From positions 1 to 52,656 of the forward strand of contig JBMNQI010000007.1 in the NCBI GenBank assembly GCA_050944055.1: a stretch of DNA of 52,656 nt, in the 5' to 3' direction. Every line of letters starts with the position of its first letter. The first letter of the stretch is position 1. Source of the DNA: JBMNQI01 sp050944055. GTDB lineage: Bacteria; Bacillota; Clostridia; Oscillospirales; Oscillospiraceae. A model generated the notes under the pieces. It did no database searches and had not been told where the DNA came from. It was given only the letters and a program-made list of their open reading frames with translations. Shown one piece after another: positions 1 through 9,100 of this stretch. The position numbers were made by a program, and so were the translations under genes.

Positions 1-844
1 AGGTTCCGAGGCTCGCCACGGCGCAGTCGAAGCCCGCCTGGTGGAGCGAAACAACGTCCATATAGCCCTCGGATAGAATAAGCCTCCTGTGCCCGGATTT
101 TTTCGCGAGGTTCAAAGCGAAAAGGTTCCTGCTCTTGTTGAAAACCATAGTATCCGGCGAATTGAGGTACTTCGGCGTGGAATCGTCGAGCACGCGCCCG
201 CCGAAGCCGACGACGCTTCCGCGCACGTCGATGATCGGGAACATCAGGCGGTTGCGGAACCGGTCGTAGATTTTGCCGGTTTCCCTATTATATACGGCAA
301 GCCCCGCCTCAATAAGCTCGGATTTCTCATACCCCTCTTCCGCCATTGCCGCAATAAGCCCGTCCCAACCGCTCGGAGCCGCCCCCAGGCCGAAGCGGAC
401 GGCTGTCTTCTTGGTTATGCCCCGGGAGAGCATATATTCATATGCCCCCGTCGGGTCGCCCTCGGCGAAGAGCGTACGGTGGAAAAATTTAGCCGCAACT
501 ACGTTAAGAGAGAGTATCCTCTCCCGCTTCTCCTTTCTGGAAACGTCGCGGTTGTCGTCGGCCACCTCCATATTGACGCGGCGCGCGAGGAAACGGACCG
601 CGTCCATAAAGCCGAGGTTCTCGATCTCCATAATGAAGCCAATGACCGAGCCGCCCTTCCCGCAGCCGAAGCAGTGATATATCTGCTTATCCTGATTAAC
701 CGAAAAGGACGGCGTCTTCTCGCCATGAAACGGGCACAGGCCGAAGTAATTGCCGCCCTTTCGCTTGAGCTGCACATATTCGGAAACGACGTCAAATATA
801 TCGTTCCTGCGGCAAAGCTCGTCTATGAAACTGTCGGGCAGCAT
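1..844 (-). CDS. dnaG: DNA primase, N-terminal half (cut by left edge)
   Basis: DNA primase makes the RNA primers for replication and works with the DnaB helicase. The frame starts at ATG 844 behind a GGGAGGAGAT ribosome binding site (851-860) and is still open at base 1, so about 281 residues are visible. The N-terminal CHC2 zinc ribbon is clear (CPFHGEKTPSF near residue 40, CFGCGKGGS near 60). The polymerase core follows (YDRFRNRLMFPI), and next to the edge is the Toprim metal-binding motif SEGYMDV. It lies 43 bp downstream of dgt on the same strand. A dgt-dnaG-rpoD order is common in Clostridia, so rpoD probably follows outside the window (inference). Identity is secure; only the C-terminal part, including the helicase-binding domain, is missing. 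Confidence 0.97.
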   Translation of the reverse strand, partial: MLPDSFIDELCRRNDIFDVVSEYVQLKRKGGNYFGLCPFHGEKTPSFSVNQDKQIYHCFGCGKGGSVIGFIMEIENLGFMDAVRFLARRVNMEVADDNRDVSRKEKRERILSLNVVAAKFFHRTLFAEGDPTGAYEYMLSRGITKKTAVRFGLGAAPSGWDGLIAAMAEEGYEKSELIEAGLAVYNRETGKIYDRFRNRLMFPIIDVRGSVVGFGGRVLDDSTPKYLNSPDTMVFNKSRNLFALNLAKKSGHRRLILSEGYMDVVSLHQAGFDCAVASLGT

Positions 845-887
845 CTATGTATCTCCTCCCGGAAAAGGCGGACAGGCCGCCGTATCC

Positions 888-1880
888 TCACCTTCTCTGC
901 CAGCCGGTGGGAATAAATATCTCGTTGAACGTATCGACCGCGAATTTATCCGTCATACCCGCAATGTAATCGACAGCGCGGCGCCCGATTTCGTCCTGCG
1001 GGCGGGCGGACGGGAGCTTGTCCGGATTCTTGACGTAGTATTCAAAAAGCTCAAGCAAGATTTTCGGCGTCTTTCTCTCTTCTCCCTTTGCCTTCGGGTT
1101 GCGGTAAACCCTTTCAAACATGAATTCGCGCAGGTCCCTCATGGCTCTTTCGACTTCCGGCGTCATACGGAGCTCCGGACTTCCGATACTGTTTTCAACA
1201 ATATCTCTTGTCAGACTGTCTATGCGCTGGCCGTGCGTATCGCCGAGAATTTCCGCTATATCCCTCGGTATGTCCTCGTTTTTTAGCACGCCGGCCCGTA
1301 TCGCGTCGTCTATATCGTGGTTTATGTAGGCTATCTTGTCCGCAAGGCGAACCGCCCACGCTTCCAGCGTCTCCGGCTTTTTATCCCCGGAGTGGGCCAA
1401 GATGCCCATCCTCACCTCGTATGTGAGATTGAGGCCTTTGCCGTCGTTTTCAAGAAGGTCCACTATGCGCAGGCTCTGCTCGTTATGGCGGAAGCCGCCC
1501 GGGCAGACCTCGTTTAGCGCTTTCTCACCCGCGTGCCCGAAAGGCGTATGCCCGAGGTCGTGACCAAAAGCGACCGCTTCCGCAAGGTCCTCGTTCAAAT
1601 CGAGGGCGCGGGCTATCGTGCGCGCTATTCTGGCGACCTCGAGAGTGTGCGTCATACGCGTCCTGTAATGGTCGCCCTCGGGCTGCAGGAAAACCTGCGT
1701 CTTATGCTTAAGCCGCCTGAACGACTTTGAATGCACAATACGGTCTATATCGCGCTGGAAGCAGGTGCGAAGCTCGCATGGTTTCACTGGAGTCATCCGC
1801 CCCCGGCTTTCGGACGAGCGGCAGGCGTATTTTGATAAAAACCGGTCCTCCATAGCTTCCCGGCGTTCTCTTGCCGTCAT
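888..1880 (-). CDS. dgt: dGTP triphosphohydrolase-like HD-domain protein
   Basis: This 330-aa protein belongs to the dGTPase family, which hydrolyses dGTP (or dNTPs) to the nucleoside and triphosphate and so adjusts dNTP pools. The HD metal-site residues are visible: HSKSFRRLKHKTQVF, then HRTRMTHTLEVARIAR, then AFGHDLGHTPFGHAGE, with a further aspartate in YINHDIDDAIRAG. I start it at ATG 1880, preceded by GGAGGT at good spacing; an in-frame codon at 1898 lacks a ribosome binding site. The length fits the short Gram-positive dGTPase-like type rather than the about 500-aa enterobacterial Dgt. It lies directly upstream of dnaG, a linkage that fits replication-related dNTP control. Substrate specificity cannot be read from the sequence. 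Confidence 0.93.
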   Translation of the reverse strand: MTARERREAMEDRFLSKYACRSSESRGRMTPVKPCELRTCFQRDIDRIVHSKSFRRLKHKTQVFLQPEGDHYRTRMTHTLEVARIARTIARALDLNEDLAEAVAFGHDLGHTPFGHAGEKALNEVCPGGFRHNEQSLRIVDLLENDGKGLNLTYEVRMGILAHSGDKKPETLEAWAVRLADKIAYINHDIDDAIRAGVLKNEDIPRDIAEILGDTHGQRIDSLTRDIVENSIGSPELRMTPEVERAMRDLREFMFERVYRNPKAKGEERKTPKILLELFEYYVKNPDKLPSARPQDEIGRRAVDYIAGMTDKFAVDTFNEIFIPTGWQRR

Positions 1881-2030
1881 CTGTCCACCTCCGTCCATAT
1901 CTACTTATACTGCGCGAAGCGCCAGAATCCCTTTATTTTTTTAAAAAAATTTAGGGCATTTCGCGGCCCTTATAATTTCATCTATGATTTCGGGAGAGCG
2001 GTATTGCGTGCCGTTTCCTGAACAGAGGGC

Positions 2031-2669
2031 TCAATCACGTTCAATTGACTTTTGTTTGGACGTAGTATATAGGCCGATGCTCAGGCCTAATCCGATTCCA
2101 AATCCAACTATAGTTGCTAAAAAATTCAGGTCTATTTTCCCGAACACCCGGAGTATGTTCTCCAGCAGCGCTTTTATTTTATGTCCTGAATTCATAGCCC
2201 CTACTAAAAAACCGAAGGGAATTGAGACGGCCCCGCATGTGACGGAAAACAAACAAATGGATTTCCGGCCGTAAACTATCGCCCCAAAGATTATTCCAAT
2301 AACTATTCCCATCAGGACGACGGCTAATATATCGGCAACGCCGGTATTTTCAAGCTTAGCCGCGGCCGAAGGAAACAGCAGTCCAAAACCCCCTGCCAAA
2401 GCTTCCAGTAATATGAAGCCGCCCAAAATGCCGATTGTCAGCGCAATAAGGCCCGCAATGGCCATCCGGCCGATCTTCCTGCGCCTCCAATGGAAAAGCC
2501 CGAGCAAAAGCCCGCCTGCGCCCCCGGCGACCACTGTTCCAAAAATATAGTTTTCAAATCGCAGTATCAGAACGCACGCAGCAACTCCGCTGACAAGAAA
2601 CGAAACCGTCCCCAGTATCAACGACCGGATTACACAGACAATCTTAGAATTGTCAGTTTCGCGCATCAT
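2031..2669 (-). CDS. Hypothetical multi-pass membrane protein
   Basis: The product has 212 residues and I do not recognise a family. It is strongly hydrophobic, with about five or six predicted membrane segments: near residues 13-35, 42-58, 68-95, 112-130, 138-158 and 185-205. A basic turn, HWRRRKIGR, follows the second segment. Glycine-rich helices such as VVAGGAGGLLLGLF and GFGIGLGLSIGLY suggest tight helix packing. The start at ATG 2669 is well supported by an AGGAGGAGG run directly upstream. It stands alone, with about 110-150 bp gaps to yigZ and dgt. It could be a small permease-like or stress-related membrane protein, but nothing in the sequence gives a function. Confidence 0.75.
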   Translation of the reverse strand: MMRETDNSKIVCVIRSLILGTVSFLVSGVAACVLILRFENYIFGTVVAGGAGGLLLGLFHWRRRKIGRMAIAGLIALTIGILGGFILLEALAGGFGLLFPSAAAKLENTGVADILAVVLMGIVIGIIFGAIVYGRKSICLFSVTCGAVSIPFGFLVGAMNSGHKIKALLENILRVFGKIDLNFLATIVGFGIGLGLSIGLYTTSKQKSIERD

Positions 2670-2783
2670 GACCTCCTCCTTTATAATAGATTACAGGCCA
2701 ATCCTGCTTTTCATGCTTTGCTTGATATAATTATTCGGTTAGGTTTCTGTCAGCGTCGTACCGAAACAATGCCTGTTTTGTGA

Positions 2784-3395
2784 TCAAAGCCTTACACGCT
2801 CAACAAAAACGGGGCTGAGCTTTCCTGCCGAGAGCTCCGTCAAATGGCTGTTAAATTCGGCCTCCCGCTCTATGGGCAGCAGATACCTGACTGTCACGTC
2901 CCCGCCGAAATCTATGTCCTCGACAATCCCCTTATGCGCCCCGACCTCCTGCCTTATACGCTCGAAAAGCGCGTAAGGCGTACAAAGAGAATACCGTGAA
3001 TACAGCCTGACTTCACGTGTTCCCGCGGCCTCGACAGCCATCTTCGCCGCCCTTGCGTAGGCTCTTGTCAGCCCGCCCGTCCCCAGCAAAACGCCGCCGA
3101 AATAGCGCGTAACGACACAGCAGACGTTTATCAGGTTTTCACGGCGCAGCACCTCGAGCACCGGCATGCCCGCCGTGCCCTGAGGCTCCCCGTCGTCTGA
3201 GCAGCGCGTTGCGCCGTCCTTTATGATGTAGGCGTATGCGTTATGCTTTGCGTCATAGTGCCTCTCCCGCGTCCGCTTTATGCATTGCAGCGCCTCCTCC
3301 TCGTTATCCGTCCTCCAGATTCGCCCGATGAAGCGGGACCGCTTTTCGGTAAACTCCGCTTCCGCCTCCCCGGCAGGAACAAGATAATTATCCAT
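2784..3395 (-). CDS. yigZ: YigZ/IMPACT family protein
   Basis: This 203-aa protein belongs to the YigZ/IMPACT (UPF0029) family, named for the eukaryotic translation regulator IMPACT; its biochemical role in bacteria is unsettled. The N-terminal domain shows the family signature, with RSRFIGRIW followed by HYDAKHNAYAYI, then DDGEPQGTAGMPVLEVL and TRYFGGVLLGTGGLTRAY. The C-terminal 80 residues form the alpha/beta domain typical of bacterial members. I choose ATG 3395 because GGGGGAG sits 7-8 bases upstream. That ATG overlaps the 3-prime end of hflX by 8 bp (hflX ends at 3388), so the two are very likely cotranscribed and translationally coupled. Length is normal for the family. Confidence 0.93.
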   Translation of the reverse strand: MDNYLVPAGEAEAEFTEKRSRFIGRIWRTDNEEEALQCIKRTRERHYDAKHNAYAYIIKDGATRCSDDGEPQGTAGMPVLEVLRRENLINVCCVVTRYFGGVLLGTGGLTRAYARAAKMAVEAAGTREVRLYSRYSLCTPYALFERIRQEVGAHKGIVEDIDFGGDVTVRYLLPIEREAEFNSHLTELSAGKLSPVFVERVRL

Positions 3396-4677
3396 CCGGC
3401 AGCTCCCCCGCAAGATATTTTTTAAACAAACCGTATGCCTTCGGCGTGCAGGTTATATCCGCTTCAATATAGTCGTCCTTATAGTCGAGCGCGTTTACCT
3501 GCGCTTCGCGGTACAGGTTTTCAATTACACGCGCTTCCCTATAGGGAATCCGGAGGTTAACGCGCTTTTTAGCGCCCGACAAAGCGCTCTCAATCTCCGG
3601 GAGCAGCTTATCAAGCCCGCTGCCTTCCTTAGCCGATACCATGACGCGGCCCCGCCGCATAGGCACGTCGGACACGGGCACGAGGTCGGCCTTGTTGAAT
3701 ACCTCTATAAGAGGTATATTTTCCGCGCCCAGCTGCCTTATAAGAGAGTAGACGACCTGGGACTTCCCGGGCCATTCGGGGTCGCTCGCGTCTATGACGT
3801 GCAAAAGCAGGTCGGCAAACCTCAGCTCCTCCAGAGTCGCCCTGAATGCCTCGACCAGGTGATGAGGCAGCTTCCTGATAAAACCGACCGTGTCCGAGAG
3901 CAGCACCTCAAGCGTATCGGAGACCGTCAACCGCCTTGTCGTAGTGTCCAGAGTGTCGAAAAGCCGGTCGTTCGCCTCTACACAGGCTCCCGTGAGCGCG
4001 TTGAGAAGACTGCTCTTGCCGGCATTGGTATAGCCCACAAGGGCTACGACGGGTATCTCGTTTTTTATCCTTCTTCCCCGCTGGACGGCGCGTATTCTTC
4101 GCACCCTCTCCAATTCCGATTCGAGAATCTGTATGCGCTTTCTGATGTGCCGCCTGTCGGTTTCCAGCTGTGTTTCGCCGGGGCCGCGCGTGCCTATGGG
4201 GCTTTTTCCGCCGGAAGCGGTCTGCCGCACGAGGTGGCTCCACATCCCGGTCAGCCTCGGAAGTATATATTTGTACTGCGCGAGCTCGACCTGCAGGCGG
4301 CCTTCGCTTGTCCTGGCGCGCTGCGCGAAAATATCCAGTATAAGATTGCTGCGGTCTATTACTCTGATGCCAACGTCCTTTTCAATCGCCCTGATCTGAG
4401 AGGCGGAGAGCTCGTTGTCAAAAAGAATAAGCTCCGCACCCAGGTTCTCGGCCAGCTCGCGCACTTCCCTGAGCTTTCCCTGCCCTATCAGCGTGCGCGG
4501 ATCCGGCCTGTCCCTCTGCTGGAGCACCTTGGCAACGCATTCGCCGCCGGCGGTTTCCAAAAGCGCCGCCAGCTCCTCGAGGCATTCCTCGTCTGAGCTC
4601 TGCTCCGGCGGCAAAGCGCCCGAACCCAGGCCTACAAGCACCGCTTTTTCCGCTGTATTGATTCTTCCTTCGTCCAT
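3388..4677 (-). CDS. hflX: GTPase HflX
   Basis: HflX is a ribosome-associated GTPase that splits or rescues stalled 70S ribosomes, mainly under stress. The 429-aa product has an N-terminal glycine-rich segment (DPRTLIGQGKLREV near residue 60), a coiled linker near 165-190 and an Obg-like G domain. Visible GTPase motifs are GYTNAGKSSLLNAL (G1, near residue 215), SDTVGFIRKLPHHLVEAF (G3) and NKADLV (G4). The start at ATG 4677 follows a GGAGG site. The gene overlaps yigZ by 8 bp at its 3-prime end, giving an hflX-yigZ transcription unit. About 110 bp separate it from rpmE, whose terminator lies in that gap. Confidence 0.97.
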   Translation of the reverse strand: MDEGRINTAEKAVLVGLGSGALPPEQSSDEECLEELAALLETAGGECVAKVLQQRDRPDPRTLIGQGKLREVRELAENLGAELILFDNELSASQIRAIEKDVGIRVIDRSNLILDIFAQRARTSEGRLQVELAQYKYILPRLTGMWSHLVRQTASGGKSPIGTRGPGETQLETDRRHIRKRIQILESELERVRRIRAVQRGRRIKNEIPVVALVGYTNAGKSSLLNALTGACVEANDRLFDTLDTTTRRLTVSDTLEVLLSDTVGFIRKLPHHLVEAFRATLEELRFADLLLHVIDASDPEWPGKSQVVYSLIRQLGAENIPLIEVFNKADLVPVSDVPMRRGRVMVSAKEGSGLDKLLPEIESALSGAKKRVNLRIPYREARVIENLYREAQVNALDYKDDYIEADITCTPKAYGLFKKYLAGELPDG

Positions 4678-4744
4678 TCTGCCTCCGTCGAGGTCTACGG
4701 CCTGAAAGCATCCGCTGTCAGGCTGATGTTTAGTTCCCGAATTA

Positions 4745-4776
4745 AGAAAAAAGCCGCAGGGGCATTCCCTTGCGGC
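4745..4776 (-). terminator. Intrinsic terminator of rpmE
   Basis: On the minus strand a GC-rich hairpin (outer arms GCCGCA and TGCGGC, with GGG/CCC inside; bases 4753-4776) is followed by the U-tract TTTTTTC. It begins 12 bases after the rpmE stop codon, so it should end the rpmE transcript before hflX. Confidence 0.85.
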
Positions 4777-4788
4777 AATTTTGTACTC

Positions 4789-4992
4789 TTACTTTCCCAG
4801 GCCGAACTTCTTGTTGAACTTGTCAACGCGCCCGCCTGTATCGACAAGTTTCTGCTTGCCGGTATAAAAGGGGTGACACTTGGAGCAAATTTCAACTCTT
4901 ATATCCTTCTTTACGGAGCCTGTCTCTATAACCGCGCCGCACGCACATCTGATTGTGGCCGGGCCGTAATCAGGATGTATCCCCTGTTTCAT
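4789..4992 (-). CDS. rpmE: 50S ribosomal protein L31 (zinc-binding type)
   Basis: L31 is a small protein of the large ribosomal subunit that bridges to the small subunit head. The 67-aa product begins MKQGIHPDY, the usual start of bacterial L31. It carries four zinc-ligand cysteines in two pairs, CACG near residue 10 and CSKCHPFYTG near residue 31, so this is the zinc-containing C+ form rather than the zinc-free paralog expressed under zinc starvation. ATG 4992 is chosen over an in-frame ATG at 5010 because AAGAGGTG lies at correct spacing before 4992 and family members begin here. The gene has its own promoter and terminator and is monocistronic. Confidence 0.97.
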   Translation of the reverse strand: MKQGIHPDYGPATIRCACGAVIETGSVKKDIRVEICSKCHPFYTGKQKLVDTGGRVDKFNKKFGLGK

Positions 4993-5035
4993 TGTGTTCA
5001 CCTCTTTCATAGATCGTTAAAAACGTGCGAAAGTA

Positions 5036-5064
5036 ATATTAACATACTCAAAATAAAATTGCAA
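5036..5064 (-). promoter_or_regulatory. Sigma-A promoter of rpmE
   Basis: Minus strand: -35 TTGCAA (5059-5064), 17-base spacer, -10 TAATAT (5036-5041). This sits about 45 bp upstream of the rpmE start codon. Confidence 0.6.
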
Positions 5065-5085
5065 GACCTTTTTATCGCCAGTCTG

Positions 5086-6009
5086 TTAATAAAACCGTGA
5101 AAAACTCGGCAGCTCGCGCATCATGTCTTTAACAGCGTCCGAGATATACGGCCCGGCGGCAATCAGAAAAACTATAAGCGCTGCATTTATTATAAGCGTG
5201 ATAATGCCTATAACCAGGCCGGCAACGGCCAAACCCCGCATGCGTTTGCGAAGCCCGATACCGCCGAAAATGATGGCCAGAATGCTGAAAACAAGCCCGA
5301 TTGGAGGAAGGACCCAGAAAAACAGGTTAAGTATGCCAAATATCAGGGCAATAACGGGTATGGCGATGCTTTCATCCTTCGGCGGGTCGGTAAACAGGCT
5401 CTTGTCATATTCCCCGCTTCCCAGTGCGTATCGCGGCTCCGGCTTCTTATGTACTGCTTCCGGAGCATGGGCGTGAACGGCTTCAGGCGCGGGTTTCGGC
5501 GCGGGCGCGCCAGGCGCTGCGGGCGCGCTCTGGTGCTTTGGGTAATAGTCGCGGTTCGGCCGGTAGTCCGCCTGCTTATTAGGCTTCGGAGCCGGCTGCT
5601 GTGTTTTCGCGGGTTCGGAAACTGCCGCGTGCTCTGTCTCCTGCGCGGGTTCGGCCTCCTGCGCCGGTTCAATCTCAGGCGCGCTCTCGGCCTCCTGCGC
5701 CGGTTCAATCTCAGGCGCGCTCTCGGCCTCCTGCGCGAATTCAATCTCGGGCGCGCTCTCGGTTCCCGGTTCAAGCTCCGCCTGCACTGTGCCCGCAATT
5801 TCTGATACGGGCTCTGGAACCGGCCCGCTCTCGGTCTCAGGCGCAGGTTCGGCCTCCTGCGCGGGTTCGGGAACCTGGGCGCTCTCGGTCTCCGGCGCGG
5901 GTTCGGGAGCCGGGGCAGCGCCATTGGCCGGGCGTTCTATAAGCGTGCCGCAGAACGTGCAGAATTTCGCGTCGTCTCTGAGCTGTGTACCGCAATGCAT
6001 GCAAAACAT
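5086..6009 (-). CDS. Zinc-ribbon, Pro/Glu-rich, DUF4190-like membrane protein
   Basis: The 307-aa product has three parts. Residues 1-25 form a zinc ribbon (MFCMHCGTQL then FCTFCGT, two CxxC pairs). Residues about 30-215 are a low-complexity Glu/Pro/Ala linker built from repeats such as PEIEPAQEAESA. Residues about 215-300 carry two or three membrane segments (IPVIALIFGILNLFFWVLPP, then a glycine-rich segment after LRKRMRG) resembling the DUF4190 membrane domain. The start ATG 6009 follows an AAAGGAG site. The layout suggests a cytoplasmic zinc ribbon held off the membrane by a flexible stalk; the function of this domain class is unknown. The repeat DNA is listed separately. The gene lies between addA and rpmE, with no obvious functional link to either. 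Confidence 0.85.
   Translation of the reverse strand: MFCMHCGTQLRDDAKFCTFCGTLIERPANGAAPAPEPAPETESAQVPEPAQEAEPAPETESGPVPEPVSEIAGTVQAELEPGTESAPEIEFAQEAESAPEIEPAQEAESAPEIEPAQEAEPAQETEHAAVSEPAKTQQPAPKPNKQADYRPNRDYYPKHQSAPAAPGAPAPKPAPEAVHAHAPEAVHKKPEPRYALGSGEYDKSLFTDPPKDESIAIPVIALIFGILNLFFWVLPPIGLVFSILAIIFGGIGLRKRMRGLAVAGLVIGIITLIINAALIVFLIAAGPYISDAVKDMMRELPSFSRFY
5653..5760. repeat. 36-bp tandem repeat (three copies) inside the zinc-ribbon gene
   Basis: Copies lie at 5653-5688, 5689-5724 and 5725-5760. The first two are identical and the third differs at a few bases. The unit is 12 codons long, so gain or loss of a copy keeps the frame. Degenerate relatives continue on both sides (about 5610-5930). 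Confidence 0.9.
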
Positions 6010-6107
6010 ATTATTCTCCTTTCAGGTCGTCATATTTTACGAGGGCTCTCATCCGGTTCTCCGCTTATGGCCGTCCCGCCTTTGTGACTTACCGCCGGGA
6101 TTTTCAG

Positions 6108-9100
6108 CTATACGTCAATCTCCCTGTCGGCTTCGAAAAAGTACAGGACGCGGCGCAATACCGGCTTGCCGGTAATCCTCTCTACTGCTTTAGAATATGT
6201 CTCTATCTGAACCGCGTATTCCCCGGCCTTCTCCAGGGCGTTTTCGTAAGTGACGCGGTCGGATTTGAAATCTATAACGGTTATGCCGCGCTCGTCCTCC
6301 AGAAAGCAGTCCACGACGCCCTGCAGAAGTATCTTATCGTCCCCGCCGGGGAGCATAAGCTCCTTCGCCGGCATGAGTATGGAAAACTTAAACTCACGCA
6401 TAACGCGCCGTGACGTTATTAAGCTGCGCCCCAGTTCGGAGCGGAAGAGCTTCAAAATGCGCTCCGGTTCGACCGCCGCAGCCTGTTCCGGGGTTAAAAA
6501 CCGCATCTCGGAGAGCCTTTCCAGCTCTGATTTTATACCCTCGAGCGTGCCGCACTTGCTAAAATCAATATACTGCATTGCAAGATGTATGGCAATACCT
6601 TTTTCGGCCCCTGTCAGCCTGGAGGCGTCCTTCCCGAAATCCGGACGCGCGAAGATTTGAGAGCGTTTCCGAACCTGCGTTCCTTCCGCCGCCTCAAAAT
6701 CCAGCAGCCTACCTTTGAGCTCCGTCGCCGTCACCTTTGACGGAGCGTCAATCGAATCGCTGTGAGGATATTTAAAGCTCAAGGCCGAAGCGACGGCTTC
6801 CACTGCCTGCCCGGGCGGCTCCGGCAGACTTTTTAACGTCTCCTCCCGCCCCGCTTCACTGGGCCCGTCGTCCTCCCGGAGTATGGACAGGCGTATATCC
6901 CACGTATATTGGCAACTCGCGAGGCTTGTCACGTAGCTGCCCGCGGCTTCCCGCAGAGCCGAGGCTTCCGGGCGGAGCATAGCCGTCAGAGCAAGCCATT
7001 CTCCGGGCGAGCCGAGGCCCGCAAGCCCCTGCGGCGGTATGTATGTGTCTGCAATTTCGGCGAGCCTTTGCAGCGTCTTCTCCGCGTCCGGGAAGGATAC
7101 CGTCATAATGAGCTTATCCCTGGGCCTTGTCATGGCCACATACAGTATGCGCATCTCCTCGGAAAGCATCTCTCTTTCCAGTGTCATGGCTATGGCCGTT
7201 CGCGGGGCTGTGGAATATTCGATCCTGCGCTCAAGGTCCAGCCGCTTCGGCCCGACCCCGAGGACGGGGTGAATAAGAAGCGGGCCGCGCGTGTCCTCAC
7301 GGTTGAATCTGCTGCCGAGGCCTGCGATGAATACTACCGGGAACTCGAGCCCCTTCGACTTATGTATGCTCATTATTCGCACGGCATTCCCGGTCCCCGG
7401 AGGCGGCGGCGCCAGCTCCCCTCCCCGCTCCCTCAGGCGGCGGAGATAGGAGGTGAAGTCAAACAGCCTGCGCTCCCCGCGCGCTCCGAAGCGGCAGATG
7501 TGGTCGAAAAGCGCAAGCAGGTTCCGGCGGCGCCTGTCGCCGTCCGGCATAGCGCCGAATACGGAGAGCGCGGCGGTCTGCGCGTATATCTGCCTCATCA
7601 GCTCTTCAAGCGTCAGATCCGCCGATTTTTCGCGCCAGGAGCAAATAGTATCAAGAAAATCCCGAAGCTCGCCGTCCTCCCGCGCACTTACGGTGAGGGC
7701 GTCGTAAAAATCGCCGTCCGGCGACGAAGCGCGTATCTCCGCAAGCGTATCCTCGCTGAAGCCCCAGAGAGGCGAGCGCAGAACGGAGATGAGCTCCACG
7801 TCCTGCCTCGGGTTATCAAGCACGTTGAGCAGCGAGAGCATTGACGAAACCTCCGGTGTGTTCATAAAGCCCTCCTGGCTGTCGGCCCTCGCTTCTATGC
7901 CCAGCTCCCCGAGAGCGCGGACGTACGCCGCGGCCTTTGTGCCGGGCGAGCGCATAAGTATGACTATGTCTTCAGGGCGCACGGGGCGCATATTATTCCC
8001 TTCCGTGACCTCAAATCCGCTTTGCAGCAGCTCATGCACGCGCCGGGCCACATAGCCTGCCTCCGCCCTATTCCTGTCAGCTCCCGTAAGGCCGGCACAG
8101 TCGAGTATATTAAGCTCCACGTTTTTATCAGCGGAAACCGGGAAACTTCCGTCAGCAATAAGATACTCGTCTTTCCCGTAGTCCATCTCGCCGAGTTCGG
8201 TTGACATAATCCTGCTAAACACGAAGTTCACGGCCTCCGCGATTTCGGGCCGGGAGCGGAAGTTTTCAGCCAGCACGACCTTCTTGGGTTCGTTTACCCC
8301 CGCCTCTGTCCAGTTCCTGAACGCGCGGTACTTCGAGAGGAAGACGCCCGGGTCGGCCAGGTTGAAGCGGTAAATTGACTGCCGCACGTCGCCGACCATA
8401 AAAAGCCTCCGCCCCTCGTCCGAAACGGCTGTAAATATGAGATTCTGAATAACGTTTGAATCCTGGAATTCATCCACAAGCACTTCGCAGTAGCGCGAGG
8501 ACACATTCCTGGCTAATTCCGTAGGCGCAAAATCCTTTCCCCCGGTCAGAAGGATCACGGCGTAGCGCTCCAGGTCCGAAAAATCCACGATCGAGCGCTT
8601 TTGCTTTTCCTTAAGATAGGCTGAATCCAGCTCCGAGACAATATCAAAAAGCGCGCGCACGGGCGGCACTACGGCCGCTATATCCTCCGCCTCCTCCGAG
8701 GAAGAGCAATCGAGCATATCCTCAAGCGAGCGTGCGGCCTTTTTGCAGTTATTGCGTATGGACTGAAGGCGCTGTTTGAGCTTATCGTCCGGGAAGCTGC
8801 GAAGCTGTCTGAGCGCTTCGAATTTAAACGGCAGGCAGGCGCGCGCTTCGTCCCAGCCTTTTTCGGCCGCGACCGCGAAGTTCTCCATCTGCCAGATATC
8901 CTTCCTGAAGGCGTCGCCGTAGGCTTTTTCAAGAGCCTCGCTGCCGAGTATCAGGTCATAGGCGGCGTTTAAGCGCTCTGTCCAGAAGCAGGCTATGCCG
9001 CGCGCCTTTTCGATTATGGCGCGGCCCCAGATACTCTCCTCGGCGGGGGCTTTCCCCGCCTTTTGAAGCGCCTCGATACATGACTTGCCCCACGAGGACG

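Noticed and set aside
5653..5760. Repeat array as CRISPR
   Set aside because: The 36-bp units are directly adjacent with no spacers and code in frame for a low-complexity linker.
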